From assembly GCA_020112395.1 (NCBI GenBank), contig JACCEK010000002.1, positions 248,001 to 312,000 on the forward strand: a DNA stretch of 64,000 nt. Reading direction: 5' to 3'. The DNA is from Aerococcaceae bacterium DSM 111021. GTDB lineage: Bacteria > Bacillota > Bacilli > Lactobacillales > Aerococcaceae. The translations under genes and the position numbers were made by a program. The notes beneath the pieces were generated by a model. It worked only from the letters and a program-made list of their open reading frames with translations, had not been told where the DNA came from and made no database searches. Below are positions 1-9,798 of this stretch, piece after piece; within the stretch, counting starts at the first letter, position 1; each line of letters begins with the position of its first letter.

Positions 1-12
1 CAATTGCCTTCA

Positions 13-1150
13 TTATTCAAACTCCTTTGGATCTACAAATCTTGCACCATCATCAGTCTTACAGAAATTCACTTCATATACATCTTTATATTCTGGATGT
101 TTATTAGGATATACTTCATCTATACGAGCTTTAATCTGGTCTTTAAACTCTGGATTAACCAAACCAATAACAGCCCCACGGTAACCTGCCCCACTTGGTC
201 GAGCACCGTATACACCTTCAGTTTCTTTCAGTATGTTATAGATGGTCTCCATCTCTGGAATCCCTGACTCTTGTTGGTAGAATGAACTGTGACCTGATTC
301 AAACATTAATTGCCCAAAGGTTTCAATATCTCCATTCGCCCATGCTTCTGCCCCTTTTTCTACACGGTCTTGTTCAGTGTAGAAATGAGCAGCACGTTTT
401 CTGAAGCGTTCTAGTAATTGACCTTTATTCTTTTCATAGACTTCTCTTGGAATGTCTCTGAGCATAACATCATCTAGTTTAGGTAGTGGCATTCCCTCTA
501 TCTCTTGAAGCATCCAACCCGCTACACGAACTTCATCAACACGGTTATTAAAGTCTGTTCCTATTAAATTCTTTGTGATACCGGAAAAAACTACTGTAAC
601 TTCAAACTCTGGGAATTCATTTCCTTTAGGTATCATCTCATGTTCCCATTTTTGGCAATCCATGACCATCAATTGATTATTCAGGCTTAACACATTAGCT
701 GATTGGTCTAAAATACCATTCTTTAAACCAATAAACTCTGTTTCAACCCAATGGCTGTATTTAATAATGTCGTATTGTGTGAACTCTATTCCATTTACTT
801 CACATAGAGCCATTAAGTAAGCGGTAGTAACAGCAGCAGATGGAACTCAATCCTCCAATTGGAAGATTCCCACTGACCATAGCATTCAGTCCACCTTTTA
901 AGACATAATCTTGTTGAAGTGCTTGAACAGCACCGCGGATATAATTTCCCCAGAAACCAGGGATATATTCTAAATCATGTGTTAGATGGAAGTACTCTTT
1001 ATCAGGAAAATCGATACTACGTATATTAATGTATCCGTCTTCGCGAGGAGCATAAACCATATACACACTCGCGTCTAAAGTCATACCAGTTACTTTGCGC
1101 CTTGACAATCAGAATGAGCACGACTGGGATATATTCTAAGCGAAGATTTA
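13..1150 (-). pseudogene. GHMP kinase (galactokinase-like), frameshifted
   Basis: This is a decayed sugar kinase of the GHMP superfamily, closest in layout to galactokinase. The C-terminal 266 residues (13-813) are open and contain the GHMP C-terminal motif around PSGAGYRGAVIGLV. The N-terminal part (800-1108) is in another frame and runs into the ATP-binding motif PIGGLSS. Removing one base near 844 restores SSSAA and joins the two frames. Further upstream (about 1100-1150) a third frame shows remnants of the sugar-binding motif (AHSDCQG), and another frameshift separates it from KVTGM. The several lesions make a sequencing error unlikely. It lies at the far end of the capsule operon, so it may once have made a sugar 1-phosphate for the polymer. 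An intact galK is present separately at 58.5-59.7 kb. Confidence 0.8.
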
Positions 1151-1393
1151 ACTGGGTAGTGCTTAGATTTATTACTAAATTGTTTTTTATATGATTAATC
1201 ATATAATCCAATAATAAATTTCTTAACATAATATTGTCATTTGTAGTTAATAATATATTGTGACGTTAATCCAGCTTAAGTTTTTTGCGTAAGAATATTT
1301 TTAATACCTAATCTAATCAGACAAGTAATAATAACGACAACACAGTAATATTTAAAGTAGAGAATTTATAATGATTAAACAGGTGTATAATGT

Positions 1394-2488
1394 CTAATTA
1401 ACTTCCCAAATAAAATAATATGGATCATATCCTGATCCCTTTAAGATTATAAAATTATATAATATAAGTAAAATAAGTAAAACTATAAAATATAAAACTT
1501 TCTTCTCATTCCTTACCATCTTATTGAATATTTGCGGTATTAATAATAATGCGTACGGAGCGAAATATTCAGAAAATCTTTCAATCATTTGAACCTGTAA
1601 ACCTAAGATATTAAAAAAAGCATAGAATGTGACTGCGTTAAACCAAATTCTTTCTTTAATATTATTAAAATTAATATTTTTTTCATAGATGATACTAAAT
1701 ATTAATAGTGTGCAAGGTATTAGTGCATTTGAAAATGAAAAACCCGTCATACCGTAAGAGGATTCATCATAAATTGTATAAAAATATTTTTGGAAAAAAG
1801 CAAGAATACTATTTAAATAAAGCATTACAATACTTGCACCAAAAAACATTACAATTAAATTTTTCAAACTAAATTTAAAGTTAAGTATAAAATAGAATGG
1901 AATCATAATAAACGCTGTTTTATGAAATAGCGAAGCTATTATAACAACCAGAATATATTTCATTATTTTTCGTTCGTATAAATACTTTGAACCTGAAAAT
2001 ATTATGGTTGCTGCTAATATTTGTCGTATTATATTAAATGAGGTATAAAAAGAACCTATTGTAGTAAACAATAAAATACTCAACCATAGGTAAGGTGAAT
2101 CCTTAATAAATTGCTTGAAATGGCCAGATAAAATTATAAATGAAGTAACAATAAATAGATATAACGCATTATCGGTGAACAAACCAATAAATCTACTCAA
2201 AAATACAAATCCAAATTCTTGTGCTTGCCCTATTTTAAATGTTTCAAAAAAATCAAATTGATTATATAAATTAAATAAATAAGTATAGTTTTTATAATCG
2301 GTAGTAAAATCTCCTCTAAAAGCAGAGACAACAAATAACAATAAAAACATAAAAATGATACATAAATAAGTAATTGCTTGTTTTTTTTCGATATCCATAT
2401 ATTTTTTTTCATTAATTAAAGTAATATAAAAACCAAAAAAAATGATTGATATATTAACAAATATGTACATCACCATTAAATATAACAT
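1394..2488 (-). CDS. EpsG-family polysaccharide polymerase (Wzy-like)
   Basis: This is a polytopic membrane protein of 364 residues with about ten hydrophobic segments. The motif FRGDFTTDYKNY after the second segment is typical of the EpsG/O-antigen polymerase family, which joins lipid-linked repeat units outside the membrane. It lies in a very AT-rich part of the capsule locus, downstream of the flippase gene, as expected for a serotype-specific wzy. The start is uncertain: the first ATG sits only one base after AAGGG, so the ATG four codons later may be the one used. The assignment to polymerase rests on family and context; the linkage formed cannot be predicted. Confidence 0.8.
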   Translation of the reverse strand: MLYLMVMYIFVNISIIFFGFYITLINEKKYMDIEKKQAITYLCIIFMFLLLFVVSAFRGDFTTDYKNYTYLFNLYNQFDFFETFKIGQAQEFGFVFLSRFIGLFTDNALYLFIVTSFIILSGHFKQFIKDSPYLWLSILLFTTIGSFYTSFNIIRQILAATIIFSGSKYLYERKIMKYILVVIIASLFHKTAFIMIPFYFILNFKFSLKNLIVMFFGASIVMLYLNSILAFFQKYFYTIYDESSYGMTGFSFSNALIPCTLLIFSIIYEKNINFNNIKERIWFNAVTFYAFFNILGLQVQMIERFSEYFAPYALLLIPQIFNKMVRNEKKVLYFIVLLILLILYNFIILKGSGYDPYYFIWEVN

Positions 2489-2717
2489 CCCTTCATTAAC
2501 AACTTATTATATTAATTTAGAGTAAATCATTATTAGTCAATATTGAACATTTACACTATTGAAATTTAATATAATATTTAATGAGTAAATAACACTAAAG
2601 ATATTTGAGAAACTCTACTCTAAGTTTGACTCTGTATTATTAACAAGTTTCAAAAAACATACAATTCTTTAGCGTATTTCTCTTTAAAATACATTGTATA
2701 TTCATGTAAAATTATTG

Positions 2718-3656
2718 TTATTCTATTATATCTTCAGTCGGTAATTCCCATAATTGTCCTAATTCTTCGTTAATTTTATGAGGGGTAATCAATTGAAAAC
2801 CACTAGAATTAGTAAATGTCATTTCTCCAAAATAAATTTTCCCATCTACATTGTATAAATCAACTCTTACATGCGGGAAACCTTCAGACAAAATGGTAGC
2901 AATTTCAATCATTTTGTCAAAATTCTTTGGTTTGGGTATTTGAGTTTCAGTATTTGTAAAATTACCTTGTTGGAAATCTTGAATATTCCACTCCATATCA
3001 TAAATATTTCTATGATGACCTTCATGGGAACCATCGTCAAAAGTACAATAATACGGTTTACCAGCAAAACATAAAAATCTATAATCATTTAATTGATTAT
3101 TACTATCATTTATAAATTTCTCAGCAATGATTTTAGGCTGTATATCGGAATAATGTAATTCAAATGACAATAAAGCATGATCTGACTTTAACCATCTGTT
3201 AAATTTAAATTTAAGTCCAATTTTTTTAACCTTTTTTTTGTCATGTACAATTACATTTGTAGCTGAAGCGTTTGTTGTTTTTAACACAAATTTATTAGGC
3301 AATTCATCAAATTCAATCTCTTCAAAATTATTCCAAACACCTAATAAATCAATTAAATATTCACTTCCAATTTTATTTTCAACCCATTCTCTAACTAAAT
3401 ACTTATCAGAGAGTCTTGTCTTAAGAGGGTTTTTATCAAATAATTTAGCCCATTGCATTTTTTCATTATAAGTTACTAAGTTTTCCCAATCTAAATTTTG
3501 TCCTGTTCTTTTTTTAAATATAGTAGCTATCTCTGCTTTTTGTTGATTAATATTATATTTTTTATATTCGGACATTGTTTTTTTATTCTTAAAATTCCTC
3601 AATCTATATAAGAACTCATATAATAAAGGAAAGTCAGTTTTTATTTTATTTTTCAA
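2718..3656 (-). CDS. TupA-like ATP-grasp protein of the capsule locus
   Basis: The protein has 312 residues and resembles the TupA-like ATP-grasp family found in polysaccharide loci. Visible family features are the N-terminal helical part with NEKMQWAKLFD and SDKYLVREWV, the nucleotide-binding stretch NKFVLKTTNASATN, and near the C-terminus FPHVRVDLYNVDGKIYFGE, which ends in the metal-binding acidic residues. Members of this family are thought to attach amino acids or other carboxylates to polymer sugars, so this gene may decorate the capsule. That role is inferred from the family. It starts at a TTG six bases after AAAGGAG. It lies between wzx and wzy, in the AT-rich variable part of the operon. 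Confidence 0.75.
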   Translation of the reverse strand: MKNKIKTDFPLLYEFLYRLRNFKNKKTMSEYKKYNINQQKAEIATIFKKRTGQNLDWENLVTYNEKMQWAKLFDKNPLKTRLSDKYLVREWVENKIGSEYLIDLLGVWNNFEEIEFDELPNKFVLKTTNASATNVIVHDKKKVKKIGLKFKFNRWLKSDHALLSFELHYSDIQPKIIAEKFINDSNNQLNDYRFLCFAGKPYYCTFDDGSHEGHHRNIYDMEWNIQDFQQGNFTNTETQIPKPKNFDKMIEIATILSEGFPHVRVDLYNVDGKIYFGEMTFTNSSGFQLITPHKINEELGQLWELPTEDIIE

Positions 3657-3784
3657 TTTTTTCTCCTTTTATTCTCTTAATATAACTCAACCATTTTTCT
3701 ATGGAGCAAACAACCAAATTCCATTTTAATTTCTAATCATATTTGATACTTCTATTATGATTTATATTCTGTAAAACATATTTT

Positions 3785-5266
3785 TCATTTTTTTATTAAA
3801 TTAACAACTATTTCTTTATAAAATATGAAATTCACTAATAAGGAAATCGCTATAGATATCATTCCTAAAAGAGATGCATTAATTATCCATTCAAAATAAG
3901 TCGTAGAATCTTTAGGCAGCAGTGTACTAGTTATTATTATTAATATAAAAATAATAATATTTACACATATTTGTTTTATAAAAATACTAATTTTTCTTTT
4001 TGTTAAATTTTTTGATAAATATAATACTAAATAAATTGTTCTATATAAAGTGGCAATTAATGTTCCCAATGCTACCCCAATAAGGTCCATACGCCTGATT
4101 AAAATTAACGATATTACTATATTAATGCTCGCTTCTAAAAATGAACTTCTCTGAGTTTCTTTAAAATGTCCTCCCGCAAAAATCATAGCATTATAAGGTA
4201 CTCTTAAGCAGAATATAGCATTTGATATGATTAGAATTGTAGAAAAAATTGGATTAATATAATTAACATCGTTAATACCAGCTGTATATAAACTTATAAA
4301 TGAATTTATTAAAACAGATGTCATAGCAAAAATAATTGTAACAAGGGTATGAATTATCCACTCTATTCTTGTAAAATAATTGTTAACTTCAACTAAATCA
4401 TTTTTTACAAGTAAATTACCAAAGAACGATTTAAATCCTACAGAAATAGTTGTGATTAATAACTTTAAACCATTAAAAATTGTAAAATAAACTGAATAAA
4501 CTGAGACATTCTCAAGTGTAGAGAATAAAGTCAACAATATCGTATCTGTACTATTCATTACAGTATAGGCAATATGCTGTGCTGCTCCATTCCATTTTTG
4601 AGGCAACGAATTTTTAGTATCCTTTATATTAAAATCAATTACATAGTTTTTCTTCACATAAAAAAATAAATATAAAGGTTTTAGCATAAACAATAAACTA
4701 GTCAATAGTTTGACTAGCTGAATTGAAAATCCATTTACAATAAGTAAGGCTGTAATTATAATATTTATAGTTGTTGTAAAAACTGCTACTAATAAAGGTA
4801 TATAATTTTTTTCATTAGCATTTAAAAATAGCTGGTTTACAATACCAAAGTAATATTGAGTAAATGAGCTAATCGACATTGCTATTATTAAAAAAACAGT
4901 GCCAAAATAATCATATGGACTGTCTACTAGAATAGGAAATAAAATCACTAAAAAACCAACATATGCAACGAGTATCAAAGCAATTCTATTGAAGAATTGC
5001 TTTGCAGAAGTCATTATAGAATTGATTTTTGAATAGTCATTTTCGTTTATGGGTCTGTACAGTGCGGACTCCACTACGGAACCTACACCCATTTCTAAAA
5101 AAATAATTATAGCTAAAAACTGGTTTACTGAAGCTACAAGTCCATTTGTTTCTGATCCATAATGCACTAATATCAAGCGTGGTAGAATAATACCTGATAT
5201 TAAAACTACTATTTGATTCAGTAAAGATATTTTAGTATTTAATTTTAAGTTATTTACACTACTCAT
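3785..5266 (-). CDS. Wzx-type polysaccharide flippase
   Basis: This 493-residue protein has about 12-14 hydrophobic segments and belongs to the MOP superfamily polysaccharide transporters (PST). The N-terminal pattern, LLNQIVVLISGIILPRLIL followed by EMGVGSVVESALYRPI, is typical of Gram-positive Wzx proteins. It is expected to flip undecaprenyl-diphosphate-linked repeat units across the membrane. It is the only flippase candidate in the locus and lies among the transferases and the polymerase, which supports a Wzx/Wzy-dependent pathway. It is AT-rich like its neighbours on either side. The start ATG is preceded by AAGGA at a loose spacing. Confidence 0.88.
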   Translation of the reverse strand: MSSVNNLKLNTKISLLNQIVVLISGIILPRLILVHYGSETNGLVASVNQFLAIIIFLEMGVGSVVESALYRPINENDYSKINSIMTSAKQFFNRIALILVAYVGFLVILFPILVDSPYDYFGTVFLIIAMSISSFTQYYFGIVNQLFLNANEKNYIPLLVAVFTTTINIIITALLIVNGFSIQLVKLLTSLLFMLKPLYLFFYVKKNYVIDFNIKDTKNSLPQKWNGAAQHIAYTVMNSTDTILLTLFSTLENVSVYSVYFTIFNGLKLLITTISVGFKSFFGNLLVKNDLVEVNNYFTRIEWIIHTLVTIIFAMTSVLINSFISLYTAGINDVNYINPIFSTILIISNAIFCLRVPYNAMIFAGGHFKETQRSSFLEASINIVISLILIRRMDLIGVALGTLIATLYRTIYLVLYLSKNLTKRKISIFIKQICVNIIIFILIIITSTLLPKDSTTYFEWIINASLLGMISIAISLLVNFIFYKEIVVNLIKK

Positions 5267-5389
5267 TTAATTTCGAATTCCTTTTCTATATGATTTATTT
5301 TAGCTTTATAAGATAACTTATGGTATTCTCATAATCTAAATTTTTCTTAGTACAGACCTAAATAATAATTAACTAAAAATTATTATTAG

Positions 5390-6310
5390 TTAATTATTAT
5401 TTCCAATTAAATGTTTAATTTTTCTATAAATAAATCCTTTGTAAGATAGATAATACTTCCTAAATCTCTTTAATATTTTTTCATCAAACTCTGGATATTC
5501 CAAATTAAACTTCATATCATTAAATTGCTCTGTACTTTCACTAAACTCTACTCGATATTTTCTGTTTTTCCCACTATGGGTTCCAGTTCCATCTAAACCA
5601 ATATTTTTTATAAATGAATTAACTGGATATATTGTATATTTATTATGAACAAACTGAGCATAATACCATCTTATTGCCCACGAATCTACCTTCCCATTCA
5701 TCTGATCATCTAATAGATAGGTTAAATCCCTACCTCCCCTATTAAATTTATGCCTTTTAGCTCTGTCATGCTTAAATTCAGCATAATCTTTCACTTGCCA
5801 ATCTACTAAGTCCCACTCATTTTTCCATGTTCCCCAGCCCCAGCTAGATCCTCGAGGGGTAATAAATATATCTTTTTGATAATCTTCTGGTATTTTTATC
5901 GGGATTGTATAACCGCTTATTGACCAAATATCATCCGATCTTTCATATTCGTTTAATGCTGCATTCATAAACGATAAAAATTTTGGATGTGAAATCAAAT
6001 CATCCTCCATAACTATTGCTTTTTGATATTCATTTAATACTTGGGTCACACCAATAATAATTGATTTTGCTAAACCTTTATTCGTTTGTGATTCAGAGAT
6101 TATCACTTTTTTAAAGACACTTAAATCCTTACCACTCTTAATATATGCTCTCGTTTTTTCTACATTATCTGAATTATCTTCTTCCTTTTTTCCATCTGAA
6201 AAAATATATAATACAGTTTCTTTTGCTAATGTATTTTTTGAAAGAGCTTCTATAGTTTTTTTTGTATGTTCTGGTCTATTATAAACAAATAAAACTACTG
6301 GTGCTAACAT
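5390..6310 (-). CDS. Glycosyltransferase, family 2-like
   Basis: This 306-residue transferase starts with APVVLFVYNRPEHT, the nucleotide-sugar binding strand seen in a group of GT-A fold capsule transferases. The acidic metal-binding motif MEDDLISHP lies near residue 110, and a WGWGTW aromatic stretch follows. It probably adds one sugar to the lipid-linked repeat unit on the cytoplasmic face. The reading frame is open for seven codons further upstream, but the chosen ATG (6308-6310) has an AAGAAGG ribosome site just before it, inside that extension. The gene starts only a few bases past the stop of the preceding transferase, so translation is probably coupled. Donor and acceptor are unknown. 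Confidence 0.8.
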   Translation of the reverse strand: MLAPVVLFVYNRPEHTKKTIEALSKNTLAKETVLYIFSDGKKEEDNSDNVEKTRAYIKSGKDLSVFKKVIISESQTNKGLAKSIIIGVTQVLNEYQKAIVMEDDLISHPKFLSFMNAALNEYERSDDIWSISGYTIPIKIPEDYQKDIFITPRGSSWGWGTWKNEWDLVDWQVKDYAEFKHDRAKRHKFNRGGRDLTYLLDDQMNGKVDSWAIRWYYAQFVHNKYTIYPVNSFIKNIGLDGTGTHSGKNRKYRVEFSESTEQFNDMKFNLEYPEFDEKILKRFRKYYLSYKGFIYRKIKHLIGNNN

Positions 6311-6314
6311 ATAT

Positions 6315-7544
6315 TTACCTTCTTTCATCATTATGGCTATTTATTAATTGTAATATTTTTCTCACAGTTATCTTAGGATTTTTGAACTCTATAAGATATT
6401 TTTTTGCTTTTTCAGCAAAAATATTTCTTTCTTCTTCAGTTTGATTATATATTTGCTCTATCTTATTACTGAGTGCTTTTACTGTATTATCATCTACAAA
6501 ATGAATATATTTTTCATACTCTTCTGGGATTCCATCTAATTTATATGCAATCAAAGGATTACCGGTTAACATATATTCCATATTTTTAGAGGGAAATGAA
6601 TATTTTGTATATTCTCCGATATTTTTTCTAGGATTTACTACTATGTTAGCTTCTTGTTGCATTTGTCGAGCTTCATTATTTGATAGTTGTCCATAATATT
6701 CTAAATTAGAGTGTTTTCTTGACAACTTCTCTATTTCTTTCTCAGCATCTCCACGTCCACAAATTTTTAAAACAACATCTTTTAAATCTAGTTGTAAAAC
6801 TGCTTCAACTAAACTCAGTATCCCGTATTTTTCAGAAAGTGTACCTGTGTATACTATTTGAAATTTTCTATCTTTTATTTCTTCTTTATGTTTTTGTGTT
6901 TGATCACTAATATCACTTACTATTCCTTCTACTATAGTATATGGTTTGTTATGTGTATTCACGACCTCATTCATGTTTTCTGTAAGAAATACGAATGAAT
7001 CTATCGAACTTAGCTTGCGTTCCAATATTTTTATATCTATTGATTTAAAAAATCTATAAAAGCTATTCCGATTTTTATTTAACATCATATATTGTGGTAA
7101 ATCCGGTACGATGCAACAGATTTCAGTATCAGGATATTTTTTTTTGAAGTCATATGCTGCTGATACAAACGGTGTGTGTAGGGAATAAATCATCAATATT
7201 TTTTTTTCATCACTTTGTTCATTGGACAATTTATTATATACTTTTTTCTTTCTTGAGATATTTCTGAACCCCCATAAATTAATAAAGTCAACAATTGCTA
7301 AGGGATAATTTAAGAGTGTTTCCGACTTTTCTCCTTTGAAGTGAAAGTCTTTGTAGGTTTTTGGATAACTTCCAATAAATGGTGCTGAAATGACTTTAAC
7401 ATTCTGAACATTATTGTCATGTAATCCCTTTACAATATTTTTTTGAAAATTATTAGCTGCATACTGAACCGGACCATTTGATTTATTAAGGATTTCTTTT
7501 TCCATTTTTTCTGTAAATATTCCACTTAAAAAAGTTATTTCCAT
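6315..7544 (-). CDS. Glycosyltransferase, family 4 (GT-B fold)
   Basis: The 409-residue protein has the C-terminal half of a family 4 transferase: FQIVYTGTLSEKYGILSLVEAV (split over residues about 230-250), a GQLSNNEARQMQQEANIVVNP segment and a conserved acidic SFPSKNMEYMLTG region that would contact the donor. The N-terminal half is divergent, as is usual. It presumably adds a sugar of the capsule repeat unit from a nucleotide donor. It follows the capE-capF-capG genes with a spacing of two bases from capG and precedes the GT2 gene, so it belongs to the same operon. Which sugar it uses cannot be read from the sequence. Confidence 0.8.
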   Translation of the reverse strand: MEITFLSGIFTEKMEKEILNKSNGPVQYAANNFQKNIVKGLHDNNVQNVKVISAPFIGSYPKTYKDFHFKGEKSETLLNYPLAIVDFINLWGFRNISRKKKVYNKLSNEQSDEKKILMIYSLHTPFVSAAYDFKKKYPDTEICCIVPDLPQYMMLNKNRNSFYRFFKSIDIKILERKLSSIDSFVFLTENMNEVVNTHNKPYTIVEGIVSDISDQTQKHKEEIKDRKFQIVYTGTLSEKYGILSLVEAVLQLDLKDVVLKICGRGDAEKEIEKLSRKHSNLEYYGQLSNNEARQMQQEANIVVNPRKNIGEYTKYSFPSKNMEYMLTGNPLIAYKLDGIPEEYEKYIHFVDDNTVKALSNKIEQIYNQTEEERNIFAEKAKKYLIEFKNPKITVRKILQLINSHNDERR

Positions 7545-7546
7545 TT

Positions 7547-8683
7547 TTATTTTTCCTTTGTTTTATTCCAGACAATTCTGTTTATATAGTCAGTATATGA
7601 AATAATTATTCGTAATACTTTCTCAGATACATTCGGCATACTATAATCAGCAACTAATCTTAACGTATCTTCTTCTTGTGTATCTAACACTGTTAGCCCT
7701 TGAATTATTCTTTCTTTCTCAAGCCCAACCATCATTACTGCACCTTCCTCCATTGCTTCTGGACGCTCATGTGCTTCACGTAAGTTCAGTGCTTTAAACT
7801 TAAGGATTGAAGACTCTTCACTAATCGTACCACTATCACTTAGAACCGCTTTTGAGTTTACTTGTAAGTTGTTATAGTCAGTGAAGCCCATTGGTTTCAT
7901 TAATTGAACTAACTCATTAAACTCAACACCTTTTTCCTCAATCATATTACGTGTTCTAGGGTGCGTACTAACGATGACTGGCATCTGATATACTTCTGCA
8001 ATCTCGTTCAATGAATCAACTAAGTTCATGAAGTTACGTTCTGAGTTAATATTCTCGTCACGGTGAGCAGATACAACAAAGTATTGACCTTTTTCTAAGC
8101 CTAACTTTGTATAGCTTTCTGCATTCATTATATCATCCATCTTATTGTTTAATACTTCAAACATTGGACTTCCTGTTTTAACGATTTGATCTGCTGGTAA
8201 ACCTTCTGCTAATAAGTACTCACGAGCAATATCAGAATATGTTAAGTTGATGTCTGCAGTATGGTCAACAATCTTACGGTTTGTTTCTTCTGGAACACGT
8301 TGATCGAAACAACGGTTTCCTGCTTCCATGTGGAAGATAGGTATTTGATGACGTTTCGCCGCAATCGCACATAGACAGCTATTTGTATCACCTAATACTA
8401 AGAATGAATCTGGGGCTTCCTCAGCTAGAATCGGATCGATATTCGCTAGGATTTGTCCAACCGTAGCCATTGGTGAGTTACCTGCTGCATTTAAGAAGTA
8501 GTCGGGTTTTCTTAAGCCAAAGTCTTCAAAGAACACTTCGTTTAATTCGTAATCATAGTTTTGGCCAGTATGTACTAGTATATGTTCAATCGCGTCAGAT
8601 TCTTCTAATTTTTGAATAACCGCTGATAATCGAATAATTTCTGGTCGTGTTCCCACAACTGTCATAACTTTTAATTTTTTCAT
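7547..8683 (-). CDS. capG: UDP-sugar 2-epimerase, CapG-like
   Basis: This 378-residue protein belongs to the non-hydrolysing UDP-GlcNAc 2-epimerase family. The start, VMTVVGTRPEIIRL, and the later stretches HMEAGNRCFDQRVPEE, SAHRDENI and LSDSGTISEESS carry the family's catalytic and UDP-binding residues. It sits directly after CapE- and CapF-like genes. In Staphylococcus aureus that trio makes UDP-N-acetyl-L-fucosamine, with CapG doing the final 2-epimerisation. The gene order makes that role more likely than UDP-ManNAc synthesis. It starts at an ATG eight bases after GGAGG, four bases past the stop of capF. Confidence 0.88.
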   Translation of the reverse strand: MKKLKVMTVVGTRPEIIRLSAVIQKLEESDAIEHILVHTGQNYDYELNEVFFEDFGLRKPDYFLNAAGNSPMATVGQILANIDPILAEEAPDSFLVLGDTNSCLCAIAAKRHQIPIFHMEAGNRCFDQRVPEETNRKIVDHTADINLTYSDIAREYLLAEGLPADQIVKTGSPMFEVLNNKMDDIMNAESYTKLGLEKGQYFVVSAHRDENINSERNFMNLVDSLNEIAEVYQMPVIVSTHPRTRNMIEEKGVEFNELVQLMKPMGFTDYNNLQVNSKAVLSDSGTISEESSILKFKALNLREAHERPEAMEEGAVMMVGLEKERIIQGLTVLDTQEEDTLRLVADYSMPNVSEKVLRIIISYTDYINRIVWNKTKEK

Positions 8684-8687
8684 TTAA

Positions 8688-9797
8688 TTAAACCTCCAAA
8701 AAGAATGTATCGGGATTATTAGGATCAAACATTTCATTCACCCACATAACGGTTACCATATCAGATTCACCATTATTAACTATAGAGTGTGTATAACCTG
8801 TTGGGATATCAACAACTTCTAACTTGTCACCTGACACTTCATATTCAATCACTTCATTTGAGAAGTAATCTCTAAAGCGAACCACACCTTGTCCTGATAC
8901 AACTAAGAATTTTTCGTTCTTAGTATGATGCCAATGCTCACCTTTTGTAATCCCTGGTTTAGAAACATTAATTGATACTTGACCAGCATTGGGTGATTTA
9001 ACAAATTCAGTAAAAGAACCACGTGGGTCTTCATGCATTACTAAAGGATAGCTAAATTGATCAGTAGGTAAAAAGTTTAAGTAAGTACTGTACAATTTAC
9101 GTGTAAAATCATCATCTAGATTAGAAACAACACGTGTGTTGCGTGACTCTTTAAATTCTTTAAGTAGGTCAGCAATATGTCCTAGTGTTTCTTTATAAAT
9201 CACTGGTACTTGATAATAATTACCATCTTTCGTTCCATTATCATTAAGTGCTCTTACAAATTCCTCTACTAAATCGTCTACATATACTAATGTTAATTTT
9301 ACATTTGGATCATTAACTGTTATTTCTTCGTCCCTTGCAATCTTATGGCTAAATGTAGCAATCACAGTATTATAATTTGGTTTAGACCATTTTCCAAATA
9401 GGTTAGGCAAACGGTATACATAGGTTTCAACACCATTATCGGCTCCATATTGGAACACTAAGTCTTCCCCAGCTTTTTTACTTTTTCCGTAAGATGAATC
9501 ATTAGCTGCTTGAGTTGATGAAGTGATTAATATTGGAGCTTTATTTCCAGCTTCAATTAATGCGTCTAATAAAGTCTGAGTAAAGTCTACATTCCCTTCA
9601 TGGAATTCCTCCTCTTTTTCAGGACGGTTAACTCCAGCTAAGTGATAGATAAAGTCAGCTTGTTTTGCTAGTTCCTTTAGTTCATCAGTAGCTGTTTCAC
9701 GCGTTACTTTAAGGATTTGGTAGTCATCGTTTTGCTCCAATGTTGCAACTAGGTTTTTTCCTACAAAACCGTTGGCTCCAGTTACGAGAATATTCAT
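8688..9797 (-). CDS. capF: CapF-like bifunctional epimerase/reductase
   Basis: The protein has two domains. Residues about 1-240 are a short-chain dehydrogenase/reductase fold with the nucleotide motif GANGFVGKNL, and residues about 250-369 are a cupin with GEHWHHTKNEKFLVVSGQG, which includes the metal-binding histidines. This architecture is that of S. aureus CapF, which does 3-epimerisation and then NADPH reduction in UDP-L-FucNAc synthesis. The frame extends nine codons upstream, but GGGAGGG lies seven bases before the chosen ATG (9795-9797). It sits one base from the capE stop. The full set CapE-CapF-CapG is present, so the pathway looks complete. Confidence 0.9.
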   Translation of the reverse strand: MNILVTGANGFVGKNLVATLEQNDDYQILKVTRETATDELKELAKQADFIYHLAGVNRPEKEEEFHEGNVDFTQTLLDALIEAGNKAPILITSSTQAANDSSYGKSKKAGEDLVFQYGADNGVETYVYRLPNLFGKWSKPNYNTVIATFSHKIARDEEITVNDPNVKLTLVYVDDLVEEFVRALNDNGTKDGNYYQVPVIYKETLGHIADLLKEFKESRNTRVVSNLDDDFTRKLYSTYLNFLPTDQFSYPLVMHEDPRGSFTEFVKSPNAGQVSINVSKPGITKGEHWHHTKNEKFLVVSGQGVVRFRDYFSNEVIEYEVSGDKLEVVDIPTGYTHSIVNNGESDMVTVMWVNEMFDPNNPDTFFLEV

Positions 9798-9798
9798 C

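Noticed and set aside
7547-8683. UDP-GlcNAc 2-epimerase for ManNAc synthesis (MnaA)
   Set aside because: The family cannot exclude it, but the direct link with CapE and CapF makes UDP-FucNAc synthesis the better reading.
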